64,000 bases of DNA from assembly GCA_964498725.1 (NCBI GenBank), contig CAZCHS010000001.1, positions 1 through 64,000 on the forward strand, written 5' to 3'. Numbering within the stretch: the first letter of the stretch is position 1; each line of letters starts with the position of its first letter. This document shows positions 42,852-51,241 of the stretch, piece after piece. This DNA comes from JAFGTP01 sp964498725. Its GTDB lineage: Bacteria > Fidelibacterota > UBA2242 > JAFGTP01. Both the position numbers and the translations under genes were made by a program. Below the pieces are notes generated by a model. It was not told where the DNA came from, did not search any database, and saw only the letters and a list, made by a program, of their open reading frames with translations.

Positions 42852-43758
42852 TAACTCGTTTTCTAATTTTTAAATAATTGTAATATTTGCGGGAATCATA
42901 CATAAAAATTCCGGAAAATATGATCAGACAGCCCAGCATCTCCTTTAATGTAATGGTCTCATGGAGAAAAATCCAGCCGATAATTGAAGCGGTTATCGGC
43001 GTAATGAATGTCAGAAAAGAAATCTTGACAACTGATATCTGTTTTAATAGATAATAATAGATGGAAAAGGTCATTGCCGACCCGAATATCCCCAAATAAA
43101 CTGCACTGGAAATTGAGACAATGTTCCAGTTGGACAGGGCCCACTGTCCGGTTAAGCTTGCAAAAGTAGAGTGAAATATTGAAGCAATCGCCATGGCCAT
43201 TCCGGTCAATACAAAAGGATTATAATCCCCTTTGAATTTTTTTGTGTAAATATTGGGAAAAGTGCCCATCAACACCGCCAGCAGGACAATCAGGGAACCG
43301 ACCAGCACTTCCCGGCTGATAATCAGTGTTTGGTCCGACAAGATCATAATCACACCGATGGTGGCAATCACAATTGACAATAAGCGGGTCAGATTTAATC
43401 GCTCGCCCTTAATGAAAAAATGGGCCTGAATACCGAGCATGATCGGCATAGTTGACCATAAAATAGAGGACAAACTGCTGGGAATGAATTGCGTTCCCCA
43501 ATAGGTAAAAAAGTAACTCAGCGCCATATTAAAGAGACCAACAATCAGGTAGAGTCGAATATGGGCCGGGGTGAAATAAAAGTTAAAGCGACGAAACCAA
43601 CTGAAGGTAAGCAACAGCACACCGGCAATTCCAAAGCGAACCGCCAGGCCTACAGCCGGGGGAGTGTCCTTGAGTCCGATCTTTAAAACAGCCCAGGTTG
43701 TACTCCAGATCAGTACCATAACCCCAAATAATATTAAATTCTTAGTTTTTTGTCTCAT
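42844..43758 (-). CDS. EamA/DMT-family transporter
   Basis: 304 residues with about ten membrane segments in two EamA repeats. The N-terminal repeat has LILFGVMVLIWSTTWAVLKI, and the second contains GIFGSAMTFSIYYYLLKQIS then ITASIIGWIFLHETI. Such transporters export metabolites or amino acids; the substrate cannot be told. It sits upstream of radA, apparently by position only. Confidence 0.88.
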   Translation of the reverse strand: MRQKTKNLILFGVMVLIWSTTWAVLKIGLKDTPPAVGLAVRFGIAGVLLLTFSWFRRFNFYFTPAHIRLYLIVGLFNMALSYFFTYWGTQFIPSSLSSILWSTMPIMLGIQAHFFIKGERLNLTRLLSIVIATIGVIMILSDQTLIISREVLVGSLIVLLAVLMGTFPNIYTKKFKGDYNPFVLTGMAMAIASIFHSTFASLTGQWALSNWNIVSISSAVYLGIFGSAMTFSIYYYLLKQISVVKISFLTFITPITASIIGWIFLHETITLKEMLGCLIIFSGIFMYDSRKYYNYLKIRKRVNG

Positions 43759-43837
43759 CTCACCCTATATAAATTAAGTGTAAATTACGACAATTTGGAT
43801 TGTTACCCAAGGAGAATTTTATTGGCGGGCGAGAGGG

Positions 43838-44434
43838 TTAATTATGGATTTTGGATTCCAGGTTTTTGATCTTGTCCCGGAACTCAGCGGCCAGTTCGTA
43901 ATTTTCCATCTCAATGGCATCCTGCATTTTTAATTGATAATCATGAATTTTATCCAGGATATCAATGTTGCTGGCGGGGTTTGCAGGATTGTTCTGCTTA
44001 TTTCCCAAAACTTCCAGGTCGATTTTTTGGCCGGCTTCTTTCATAACTTGTTCTGTCACGAAAATATCACTATTGGTGCGTAAGGCAATGGCGATGGCAT
44101 CACTGGGACGCGAATCCAGTTGCACAACTTCATTTTTAGTATTGATGTAATAAATTTTCGCGTAGAATGTGCCTTCCTTCAATTGTGTGATAACAATTTT
44201 TTCAACTTTAATTCCTTCTTTTTTCATGATATTAGTCAATAAATCATGAGTCATGGGCCGGGGCATTTTTATATTTTCGATCCCCAGGGCAATGGCTTGT
44301 GCCTCAAATGTTCCGATAATGATGGGCAGTTGCAGATCTTTTTCGTTGTCATTGAGGATAATCGCGTAGTTTTTTGACGGCGGAAAAAAAATGATTTTTT
44401 TTATTTTAACGGATATTAATTTATTTTTTAACAT
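43838..44434 (-). CDS. Bifunctional nuclease-family (DUF151) protein with UVR motif
   Basis: 198 residues. Residues about 1-135 form a BFN/DUF151 domain (LPIIIGTFEAQAIALGIENI, RPMTHDLLTNIM, LDSRPSDAIAIALR). Residues about 155-195 are a UvrB/UvrC-type motif (MQDAIEMENYELAAEFRDKI). The combination occurs in several FCB bacteria. The domain's enzymatic role in bacteria is not well defined. It precedes ptsI with a seven-base gap. Confidence 0.88.
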   Translation of the reverse strand: MLKNKLISVKIKKIIFFPPSKNYAIILNDNEKDLQLPIIIGTFEAQAIALGIENIKMPRPMTHDLLTNIMKKEGIKVEKIVITQLKEGTFYAKIYYINTKNEVVQLDSRPSDAIAIALRTNSDIFVTEQVMKEAGQKIDLEVLGNKQNNPANPASNIDILDKIHDYQLKMQDAIEMENYELAAEFRDKIKNLESKIHN

Positions 44435-44441
44435 AATTGTT

Positions 44442-46166
44442 TTAATAGGTTTTAACTTTATAATAGTAAAAATCTTTCAGAATTGAAAGTAGCATGTAAG
44501 CATTTCTACTATTCATTATTCGTTTTTCCAGTACCCGGCATTCTTCCGCAGAAATATTCTTGATCAGTTCATTGACCATGGGCAGTACTGAAGGTGCAAC
44601 GCTGACACTTCGGATGCCGCAGGCGATCAACCCGGGCAGGGCGTAGCGGTCGCCCCCCATTTCTCCGCAAACTGTTACCGGAATATTGTGCCTTCTTCCA
44701 CATTCAGCAACTTTTTTGATGGCCTGAAATACTTTTGGATGGTAATGATTATTGATATTGCTCTCATCCCGTTTGGTCCCCAATAAAAAATTTGCCAGAT
44801 CATTGGTTCCAATACTGAAAAAGAAAACATTTTCCGCCAGTTCGTCCAAAATTTCCAGAGAAGCTTTGGTTTCGATCATGCTGCCGATTTCCAGATCCCG
44901 ACGAAATTTTTTGCCTTCTTCTATCAGTTCAATCTGTGCTTCTGCCAGAATTTGCTTGGCACGGTCAATTTCATCCAATGTTGCGACCATGGGCAGCATG
45001 ATTTTAATCGGGCCAAACTTACTGGCGCGCAGTAGTGCGCGAAACTGAGTTTTCAAAATATCAGGATTTTCCAGACAGAACTGCAAACCGCCCCAATTTT
45101 CAAATTCTTTATCCTGGTGAAACATGTTAAGATCAAGAATTTCTATAAATTTATCACGGCCGAAATCAAAGGTCCTGAAAATCAAGGGAATGCCTTTGGA
45201 CAGCCGGACGACTTTGCTGTAAACTTTGAATTGAGTTTCTTCATCGGGAAGTTTGTTTTGTTCGATACTGATGAACTCACTGCGAAAAAGTCCGATGCCC
45301 TGGACATAATCCACATCCATCATTTGTAGTTCCTCGGCAAATTCCAGGTTCACATAAATGCTAAAATCCTGATTATCATTTGTACTGGTGACAATTTCAT
45401 CGACTTTAATTTTTTTACTGGCAAGAAATTCCTGTTCTTTCTTTTCATAAAATTGCAGGTCTTCCTGGCGGGGATCAACCAGTACGGTTTCTTCCATGAC
45501 ATCCAGCACCGCATGATCATACTCTCTTAGTTTCTGGAAATCCTGTAATTGTGACAGATAGGGAATTCGAAAGGCTTTTGCCAGAATAGCGATGTGTGAA
45601 TCGGAGCCGCCAACTTCAGTAATGATACCAATAATATTATCATGCCCTAATTGTAACAAATCCGAGGGAGAGATTCTTCTGCCTGCTATGATAGAATCTT
45701 TTGTGATTTTGGCATTGATATAACTGCCATTGCCGGACAGACGATGGATCATCCGTTTTTTTACATCAGCAATATCAGAGTGTCTTTCACGGTGGTAAAC
45801 CGACAGACTCTTTCCCAGGATACTTTCATATTTTGAGAAAATTTCAGAATAACTGTGAGCAGCATTCTTTTTTGTGGTTTTGATAAGTTTTTTAACCTCA
45901 TTGATGACCATTTCATCGGATAATACCATTTTTTGTCCCTCAATGATCTGCGCATGGTCTTCGTCAAGATGTTTTAATGCGATTTGTTTAATTTTGCTCA
46001 GTTCATTGATGCAGCCCTGCACAGCTTCATCGAGTTTTTTGATCTCATCTTCTACCTGGGTGTCATCAATAGAATGTTCCGGTGCCTTGATCTTTTCATT
46101 ATCAATGAAAAAAAGAGGCCCGATGGCGATTCCTTCAGATATTCGTTTTCCCTTGAGTATAAGCAT
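44442..46166 (-). CDS. ptsI: Phosphoenolpyruvate-protein phosphotransferase (PTS enzyme I)
   Basis: 574 residues. Seen: the phospho-His region GGSDSHIAILAKAFRIP (family usually GGxTSHxAI), GIGLFRSEFI, the PEP-binding MLPMVATLDEI, GSMIETKAS and the C-terminal FFSIGTNDLANFLLG and TVCGEMGGD. It transfers phosphate from PEP to HPr. Only HPr and enzyme I are in this window, with no sugar-specific EII. A regulatory PTS is possible. Confidence 0.95.
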   Translation of the reverse strand: MLILKGKRISEGIAIGPLFFIDNEKIKAPEHSIDDTQVEDEIKKLDEAVQGCINELSKIKQIALKHLDEDHAQIIEGQKMVLSDEMVINEVKKLIKTTKKNAAHSYSEIFSKYESILGKSLSVYHRERHSDIADVKKRMIHRLSGNGSYINAKITKDSIIAGRRISPSDLLQLGHDNIIGIITEVGGSDSHIAILAKAFRIPYLSQLQDFQKLREYDHAVLDVMEETVLVDPRQEDLQFYEKKEQEFLASKKIKVDEIVTSTNDNQDFSIYVNLEFAEELQMMDVDYVQGIGLFRSEFISIEQNKLPDEETQFKVYSKVVRLSKGIPLIFRTFDFGRDKFIEILDLNMFHQDKEFENWGGLQFCLENPDILKTQFRALLRASKFGPIKIMLPMVATLDEIDRAKQILAEAQIELIEEGKKFRRDLEIGSMIETKASLEILDELAENVFFFSIGTNDLANFLLGTKRDESNINNHYHPKVFQAIKKVAECGRRHNIPVTVCGEMGGDRYALPGLIACGIRSVSVAPSVLPMVNELIKNISAEECRVLEKRIMNSRNAYMLLSILKDFYYYKVKTY

Positions 46167-46170
46167 TTTA

Positions 46171-46437
46171 TTATTCTGTATAAAATTTATTCTCGATAAT
46201 GTCGATTAATTTATCCATTGCCTCTTGCTCATCAGGCCCACTGGTTTCCAGTTCAATGGTTGCACCGGGTTCCACCGCCAGAATTAACAAACCCATGATA
46301 CTTTTTCCATTGACGCGTTCGCCATTATAGGAAAGAAATATATCACTTTTGAATTTACCGGCAGCTTCAACAAAAACAGTTGCCGGTCTGGTATGAATTC
46401 CATGTTTGTTATGAATTTCAATTTGTTTTTTGATCAT
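46171..46437 (-). CDS. ptsH: Phosphocarrier protein HPr
   Basis: 88 residues. The active-site His15 lies in KHGIHTRPAT, and Ser46 in NGKSIMGL, both at canonical positions. Ser46 is the site that HPr kinase/phosphorylase modifies where that enzyme exists; none is in the window. Five bases separate it from ptsI. Confidence 0.96.
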   Translation of the reverse strand: MIKKQIEIHNKHGIHTRPATVFVEAAGKFKSDIFLSYNGERVNGKSIMGLLILAVEPGATIELETSGPDEQEAMDKLIDIIENKFYTE

Positions 46438-46438
46438 G

Positions 46439-47413
46439 TTAAGATTTTCTCTTTTGTAAATACTGAATTAATCCAACTAGATTTTCCCTTAATTCCTTAG
46501 GAAATATATTTAATTCTTGCTTTGCTTCAGAAAGCAGGCTGTTGATAGTAACTTGTGATTTTTCTATACTGCCCGAATTCAAAAAACTGTTGCGAATTTC
46601 TTTTATATTAGAATTATTCTTGAGAAATGTCAAAAAATCTTTTTTATCGACGGGTGTCATTTCCGATAATGTCAGGATCATCGGGTAGGTTTTTTTACCA
46701 GAAGCAAAATCACTTCCCAAACTTTTGCCCATTTTTTTTGAGTTGGAGAGAATTTCCAGCAGGTCATCCTGGATCTGGAATGCCTGCCCGGTTTTGATGG
46801 CAAAATTTTCCAGGGCGTCTACTTCTTCTTTTTTACAATCAGCGATCCAACCACCGATTTTGCAGGACATCGCCAGCAATCGGGCTGTTTTTTTAGTGAT
46901 CATTGTCAGATATTCATCCAGGGAAACTTCCAGGCGGCCTTCAAATTCCATATCCAGTGCCTGTCCTTCGCATATTTCCATCATGCCCTTTGTGAACTCC
47001 AGGCCGATTTTTTGCAAATTAGGCGAATTGGTATTCATCAGCACACGGAATGCCAGTGTATTCATCGCATCTCCTGAGAGAATGGCGGTATTTATATCCC
47101 ATTTTTTATGCATGGTGGGTTGGCCTCTGCGCATCTCATCATTGTCCATAATATCATCATGCACCAGGGTGTAGGTATGCAGGATTTCCAGTGCCAGAGC
47201 GGCGGGAAGCAAATCTTTAATGGATGCACCCATGCCGACACCAACGAGCAGCGTCAGGATCGGACGAATCCGCTTGCCTTTTGTTTGCAGGCTGTATTGT
47301 AACGGTTCATACAGGGATTTTGGAAAATCAGGAATTGGTAGGTTTTCCAATTCCTGATTGATCAAATTCCGGTAGTTCTGAAGTGTTGCTTTTATATTTA
47401 CTGTCATAATCAT
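46439..47413 (-). CDS. Trans-isoprenyl diphosphate synthase (polyprenyl synthetase)
   Basis: 324 residues. The first Asp-rich motif is HDDIMDNDEMRRG. The second reads FQIQDDLLEI, with Glu where Asp is more common, then GKSLGSDFASGKKTYPMI. Chain length is not readable; a geranylgeranyl or farnesyl product is plausible. The GGGP synthase-family gene at 6882-7631 could use such a product, though they are distant. One base separates its end from ptsH. Confidence 0.9.
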   Translation of the reverse strand: MIMTVNIKATLQNYRNLINQELENLPIPDFPKSLYEPLQYSLQTKGKRIRPILTLLVGVGMGASIKDLLPAALALEILHTYTLVHDDIMDNDEMRRGQPTMHKKWDINTAILSGDAMNTLAFRVLMNTNSPNLQKIGLEFTKGMMEICEGQALDMEFEGRLEVSLDEYLTMITKKTARLLAMSCKIGGWIADCKKEEVDALENFAIKTGQAFQIQDDLLEILSNSKKMGKSLGSDFASGKKTYPMILTLSEMTPVDKKDFLTFLKNNSNIKEIRNSFLNSGSIEKSQVTINSLLSEAKQELNIFPKELRENLVGLIQYLQKRKS

Positions 47414-47416
47414 TCT

Positions 47417-48772
47417 TTAAAGGGAAACTTCTCCGAATTCTTTTAATTTGTTAAGCACGGTATTTTTAATCTCTTCCAGGCGTTCCTTTGTTTTGGCCTC
47501 GAAGCGGGTTACGATCACCGGCTGTGTATTGGATGCTCTTACCAGTCCCCAGCCGTCACCAAATTTGATACGAACGCCATCGACATCAATGCAATCATAA
47601 TTTTCCTTGAAGTATGTGGCAGATTTTTCGGCAATGTCAAATTTTATTTTGTCATTGGGACAGTTCAGGCGCATTTCCGGTGTGGATTCATATTTTGGTA
47701 ATTGGTCCATTACTTCCGATAAGGGTTTATCCAGCCTTGACAACATCTGGATAAAGCGGGCGGCCACATAGATCGCGTCGTCATAGCCGTAATAGTCATC
47801 GGCAAAACAAATATGGCCACTCATTTCGCCGGCAAAGGGAAGGTTCAGTTCCTGCATTTTTTGTTTGATCAGGGAATGACCGGTTTTATACATATAGGCT
47901 TTGCCGCCTTTTTCTTTGATCACATCTTCCAGGGCCTGTGAGCATTTCACGTCGAAAACCACTGGTTCGCCGTTTTTAATGACCTCATCGAGAAAGAGGA
48001 TCATAATATAATCAGCCCAGATGATTTGCCCCTTGTCGTCAATAACGCCGATACGATCAGCATCGCCGTCAAAAGCGATACCACAGTCATAATCGCCTTT
48101 TTTTACCTCATTGATCATATCCTGAATATATTCTTCCACTGTGGGATCGGGATGATGATTGGGAAAGTTACCATCGGCATCACAAAATAACTCTGTCACT
48201 TCCAGGTTGTTATAATTCCGGAAAATTTCCGGTGCGGCCAGGCAGGCGGCGCCATTGCCGCAATCCATAACGATTTTGACCGGTTTTTCGAGGGTGATTT
48301 TTTTTGATATTTCGGCTATGTACTGCTTCAGAATTTCCTGTTCGGTTTTTTTACCTTTTCCTTCGGCAAAATTGCCGGCTTCGATGATTTTGCGAATATT
48401 TTGGATCTCTTCACCGTAAACCGAGCCTTTTTGAAAAGAGAGTTTAAACCCATTCATGTCCGGCGGGTTATGGCTGCCTGTGATCTGGACAGCACCATCG
48501 ACATCAATTTTATACATGGAGTAATAATTAACAGGCGTGGGTAAAATACCCAGATCGATCACATCAACACTGGTTGATAAGACTCCCTCGGCGAATTTTT
48601 CTTTAAGCCGGGGAGTGGTGGTGCGAACATCACCGCTGAGAGTGATTCTCCGTCCGCCTTTTGCTTTGAGCCAGGTTCCATATCCTTTGCCAAGATTGAT
48701 CACAACATCGTCGCTAAAGTCCTCTGCAACAACACCGCGAATGTCGTATTGTCTGAAAATATATTGATTCAT
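47417..48772 (-). CDS. Phosphomannomutase/phosphoglucomutase
   Basis: 451 residues. Seen: the phosphoserine loop QITGSHNPPDMNGFKL, the metal loop FDGDADRIGVID, the sugar-binding GEMSGHICFADDYYGYDD and the phosphate-binding RASNTQPVIVTRFEAK. Such AlgC-type enzymes make mannose 1-phosphate or glucose 1-phosphate for surface sugars. It is the first gene of the long minus-strand series, divergent from the LacI-type gene. Confidence 0.94.
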   Translation of the reverse strand: MNQYIFRQYDIRGVVAEDFSDDVVINLGKGYGTWLKAKGGRRITLSGDVRTTTPRLKEKFAEGVLSTSVDVIDLGILPTPVNYYSMYKIDVDGAVQITGSHNPPDMNGFKLSFQKGSVYGEEIQNIRKIIEAGNFAEGKGKKTEQEILKQYIAEISKKITLEKPVKIVMDCGNGAACLAAPEIFRNYNNLEVTELFCDADGNFPNHHPDPTVEEYIQDMINEVKKGDYDCGIAFDGDADRIGVIDDKGQIIWADYIMILFLDEVIKNGEPVVFDVKCSQALEDVIKEKGGKAYMYKTGHSLIKQKMQELNLPFAGEMSGHICFADDYYGYDDAIYVAARFIQMLSRLDKPLSEVMDQLPKYESTPEMRLNCPNDKIKFDIAEKSATYFKENYDCIDVDGVRIKFGDGWGLVRASNTQPVIVTRFEAKTKERLEEIKNTVLNKLKEFGEVSL

Positions 48773-48939
48773 AATTTCTCCTTTTATTTTTTCATCTTTT
48801 CAATTTGTTAGTTTAATGTTAAATATATCCCTCAATTGCGCGTTACTGCAATATATTTTTTATAAAAATCAGCTGATTGATATCTACTTATTAGATTTTA
48901 ACATTTTTTATAAATTATGCAAATTATTAAATAAATTAT

Positions 48940-48947
48940 TACCTTTG
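48940..48947 (+). promoter_or_regulatory. Possible Bacteroidetes-type -7 box before LacI gene
   Basis: TACCTTTG fits the TAnnTTTG -7 consensus described for Bacteroidetes sigma factors, about 78 bases before the LacI-type ATG. The region is very A/T-rich, so chance is possible. Confidence 0.25.
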
Positions 48948-48973
48948 ATAGAAGTTTTTAATAAAATTATCGC

Positions 48974-48993
48974 ATGAAATGTTGATATTTCAT
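48974..48993. promoter_or_regulatory. Inverted repeat before LacI-type gene, candidate operator
   Basis: ATGAAAT-N6-ATTTCAT, a perfect inverted repeat 33-52 bases before the start of the LacI-family regulator. LacI-type regulators often bind palindromes of this size in their own promoters. Confidence 0.4.
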
Positions 48994-49025
48994 TATTCAT
49001 TTTAAGTATTATCGGAGAGTACACT

Positions 49026-50039
49026 ATGGCGAAAATAGCAATCAAAGACCTTGCCCGAATGTTAAATACCTCCACGGCAACAGTTTCACGGGCCCTGAAT
49101 AATCATCCCGCCATTAAAAAGGAAACCAAGGAGCGGGTCATGCAACTGGTAAAAGAGGTGGGCTACCGTCCCAATACAATTGCAAAGAACCTGAAGATGC
49201 AACGCAGCACCACTATCGGCATTCTGGTGCCGAACATTGGCCATGATTTTTTCGGCAGCGCTATCAGCGCCATCGAAAAAGTGGTCTCTGATGCCGGATT
49301 TACCGCCATGATCTGTCAGTCCCATGAAAAATACCAACATGAACTGGAAGCGGTTAATAACCTGATCGCCAATAATGTCGCTGGTGTAATTGCGTCAATT
49401 TCCCAGGAAACAATAAAACCCGATCATTTTCTGGAATTACAACACAATGAAATCCCGGTGGTCTTTTTTGACCGTTGTTTTGATGAAGGCGTTCAGGCGT
49501 CAAAAGTGATTACCGATGATTTCGGCGGCAGTTTAAGGGCCGTCAAATACCTGATTAAAACCGGGTATAAGCGAATAGCATATCTGGCCGGCACCCCGAA
49601 TTTAAACATTAGCCGGGAGCGATTAAGAGGATATAAAACAGCGCTGCAAAATGCCGGTATGCCGGTGGCCGATGAATTGATCGTCCATTGCGGAATGGAA
49701 AAACAGGATGGAAAGGTCGGGCTGCAACAATTAATGCAGTTGAATAATAAACCCGATGCCGTATTCTGCGTCAATGATCCTGTGGCTATCGGTGTCTATC
49801 AGCAATCACGCGTATATAATATCAAAATTCCTGAGGATTTGGCGGTGATAGGCTTTTCCAACAATGAAATATCCTCCCTGATTCAGCCGGCCCTTACCAC
49901 CGTTGATCAGTCTGCCAGAAAAATCGGCCAGCGGGCGGGTCAAATTCTTATCAAGCAGATTGAATCCGGCAAGGATAGGATAACCGGTAATAAAATTGAA
50001 ATTATGGAAGCGAACCTGATCGTCAGAGATTCTGCCTGA
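49026..50039 (+). CDS. LacI-family transcriptional regulator
   Basis: 337 residues. The N-terminal helix-turn-helix reads AIKDLARMLNTSTATVSRAL, followed by the hinge KEVGYRPNTIAKNL and a periplasmic-binding-protein-like sensor domain (about 60-337, TTIGILVPNIGHDFFG, FSNNEISSLIQPALTTVDQS). It senses a sugar or metabolite. GGAG precedes the ATG. Target genes are unclear; the sugar operon at the window start is far away. Confidence 0.95.
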   Translation: MAKIAIKDLARMLNTSTATVSRALNNHPAIKKETKERVMQLVKEVGYRPNTIAKNLKMQRSTTIGILVPNIGHDFFGSAISAIEKVVSDAGFTAMICQSHEKYQHELEAVNNLIANNVAGVIASISQETIKPDHFLELQHNEIPVVFFDRCFDEGVQASKVITDDFGGSLRAVKYLIKTGYKRIAYLAGTPNLNISRERLRGYKTALQNAGMPVADELIVHCGMEKQDGKVGLQQLMQLNNKPDAVFCVNDPVAIGVYQQSRVYNIKIPEDLAVIGFSNNEISSLIQPALTTVDQSARKIGQRAGQILIKQIESGKDRITGNKIEIMEANLIVRDSA

Positions 50040-50051
50040 TTATCATATTTT

Positions 50052-50729
50052 ATGGCTGTCACAGCGAACTATATCAATGATGTTTTTACGCAAATCGCCA
50101 AAAACTATGATCTGATGAATAATGTAATTTCATTGGGATCACACAATCGCTATAAAAGAAAAGCAATTGCCAGGCTGCCGATTAAGCAAGGGGAACTTGT
50201 ACTTGATCTGGCTGCCGGCACAGGCGATCTGGCAAAAATGATTGCCCGGCAATTTGACGCCCGGATGATCATTGCCGACCGTAATATTACAATGCTTCAG
50301 ATTGCCCAGACACGAACCGGAAGTAATGAAATTATTGGGTGTGATGCTGCTGAATTACCTTTCCAAAACAATTCATTCAATCATGTGATTGTCGGGTTTG
50401 GAATTCGTAATTTTCAACAGTTGGATAAAGCATTCGGTGAAATATATCGAATTTTAAAACCGGGTGGTAAACTGGTCGCCCTTGAATTTGCGCAGCCCGG
50501 AAATAGCATCATCAGGAAAATGAGAAATTTTTATTTTCGCAAAATTGTTCCCTTATTAAGCCGCGTTTTAATCGGGAAATACGCGGAATATCACTACCTG
50601 GCTGCTTCTGTTATAAATTTTCATGACCAGCAGACCATTCTTTGTAAATTATCCGAGCAGCAATATAAAAAGACGGAGGTTCATAATTACATTTTTGGCG
50701 GTATTGCAATCTATGAAGGCAGGAAGTAA
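50052..50729 (+). CDS. ubiE: Demethylmenaquinone/ubiquinone methyltransferase UbiE/MenG
   Basis: 225 residues. Seen: FTQIAKNYDLMNNVISLGSH at the start, LDLAAGTGDLAKMI (SAM motif I), VGFGIRNFQ and LALEFAQP-type LVALEFAQPGN. It performs the last C-methylation of menaquinone. Twelve bases after the LacI stop, so they may be co-transcribed. No other men genes are near. Confidence 0.92.
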   Translation: MAVTANYINDVFTQIAKNYDLMNNVISLGSHNRYKRKAIARLPIKQGELVLDLAAGTGDLAKMIARQFDARMIIADRNITMLQIAQTRTGSNEIIGCDAAELPFQNNSFNHVIVGFGIRNFQQLDKAFGEIYRILKPGGKLVALEFAQPGNSIIRKMRNFYFRKIVPLLSRVLIGKYAEYHYLAASVINFHDQQTILCKLSEQQYKKTEVHNYIFGGIAIYEGRK

Positions 50730-50783
50730 TTTATAGTAATGATTAACCATTGGATAGTTGCAGGGAAAAATGTAAATTTCATC

Positions 50784-51215
50784 ATGAGAATTCTAATATT
50801 ACACGGTCCACAGCTATCGTTATTAGGCAAAGTATCCAGCCAGAACAAATCCCGTTTGACCCTTGATAAGGTGGACCGGCACATAAAAAAAATCGCCCGT
50901 GACAATGATTTGAGTCTGCATATATTTCATCTTTTTGCGCGGAAAAATGTACTGAAAACCGTGCTGACAAACAGAAATAATATTGATGCAATCGTGATGA
51001 ATTTAGGTGGCATGGCGAGGGATTTTTACGCCTTACAAGAGATGCTTGCCATCATTCAAGTGCCGGTAGTTGAAATAGCCTTATCGGAATTTCCACTTTC
51101 CAAAGAAACTTTTGACCATTCGGCAATCCGGGAAATTGCTGTCCATCGGATTTATGACAAAGGACTCACAGCCTATGATAAGGCCCTGAGTTACCTGATC
51201 AATAAAAACAATTAA
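50784..51215 (+). CDS. AroQ-like (type II dehydroquinase fold) protein lacking catalytic residues
   Basis: 143 residues from ATG 50784; an earlier in-frame ATG at 50739 adds sequence without family similarity. The start MRILILHGPQLSLLGKV mirrors AroQ (GPNLNLLG). The catalytic Tyr region (IYG in AroQ) is absent, NPAAYTHTS is replaced by NLGGMARDF, and the EVHLSN His is Ala (EIALSE). Only the distal DHSAIREIA keeps one His. It is therefore unlikely to be a dehydroquinase. A binding or structural role is inferred, not known. Confidence 0.68.
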   Translation: MRILILHGPQLSLLGKVSSQNKSRLTLDKVDRHIKKIARDNDLSLHIFHLFARKNVLKTVLTNRNNIDAIVMNLGGMARDFYALQEMLAIIQVPVVEIALSEFPLSKETFDHSAIREIAVHRIYDKGLTAYDKALSYLINKNN

Positions 51216-51241
51216 TTTCACAACATTAAGGAGGGAGACTT

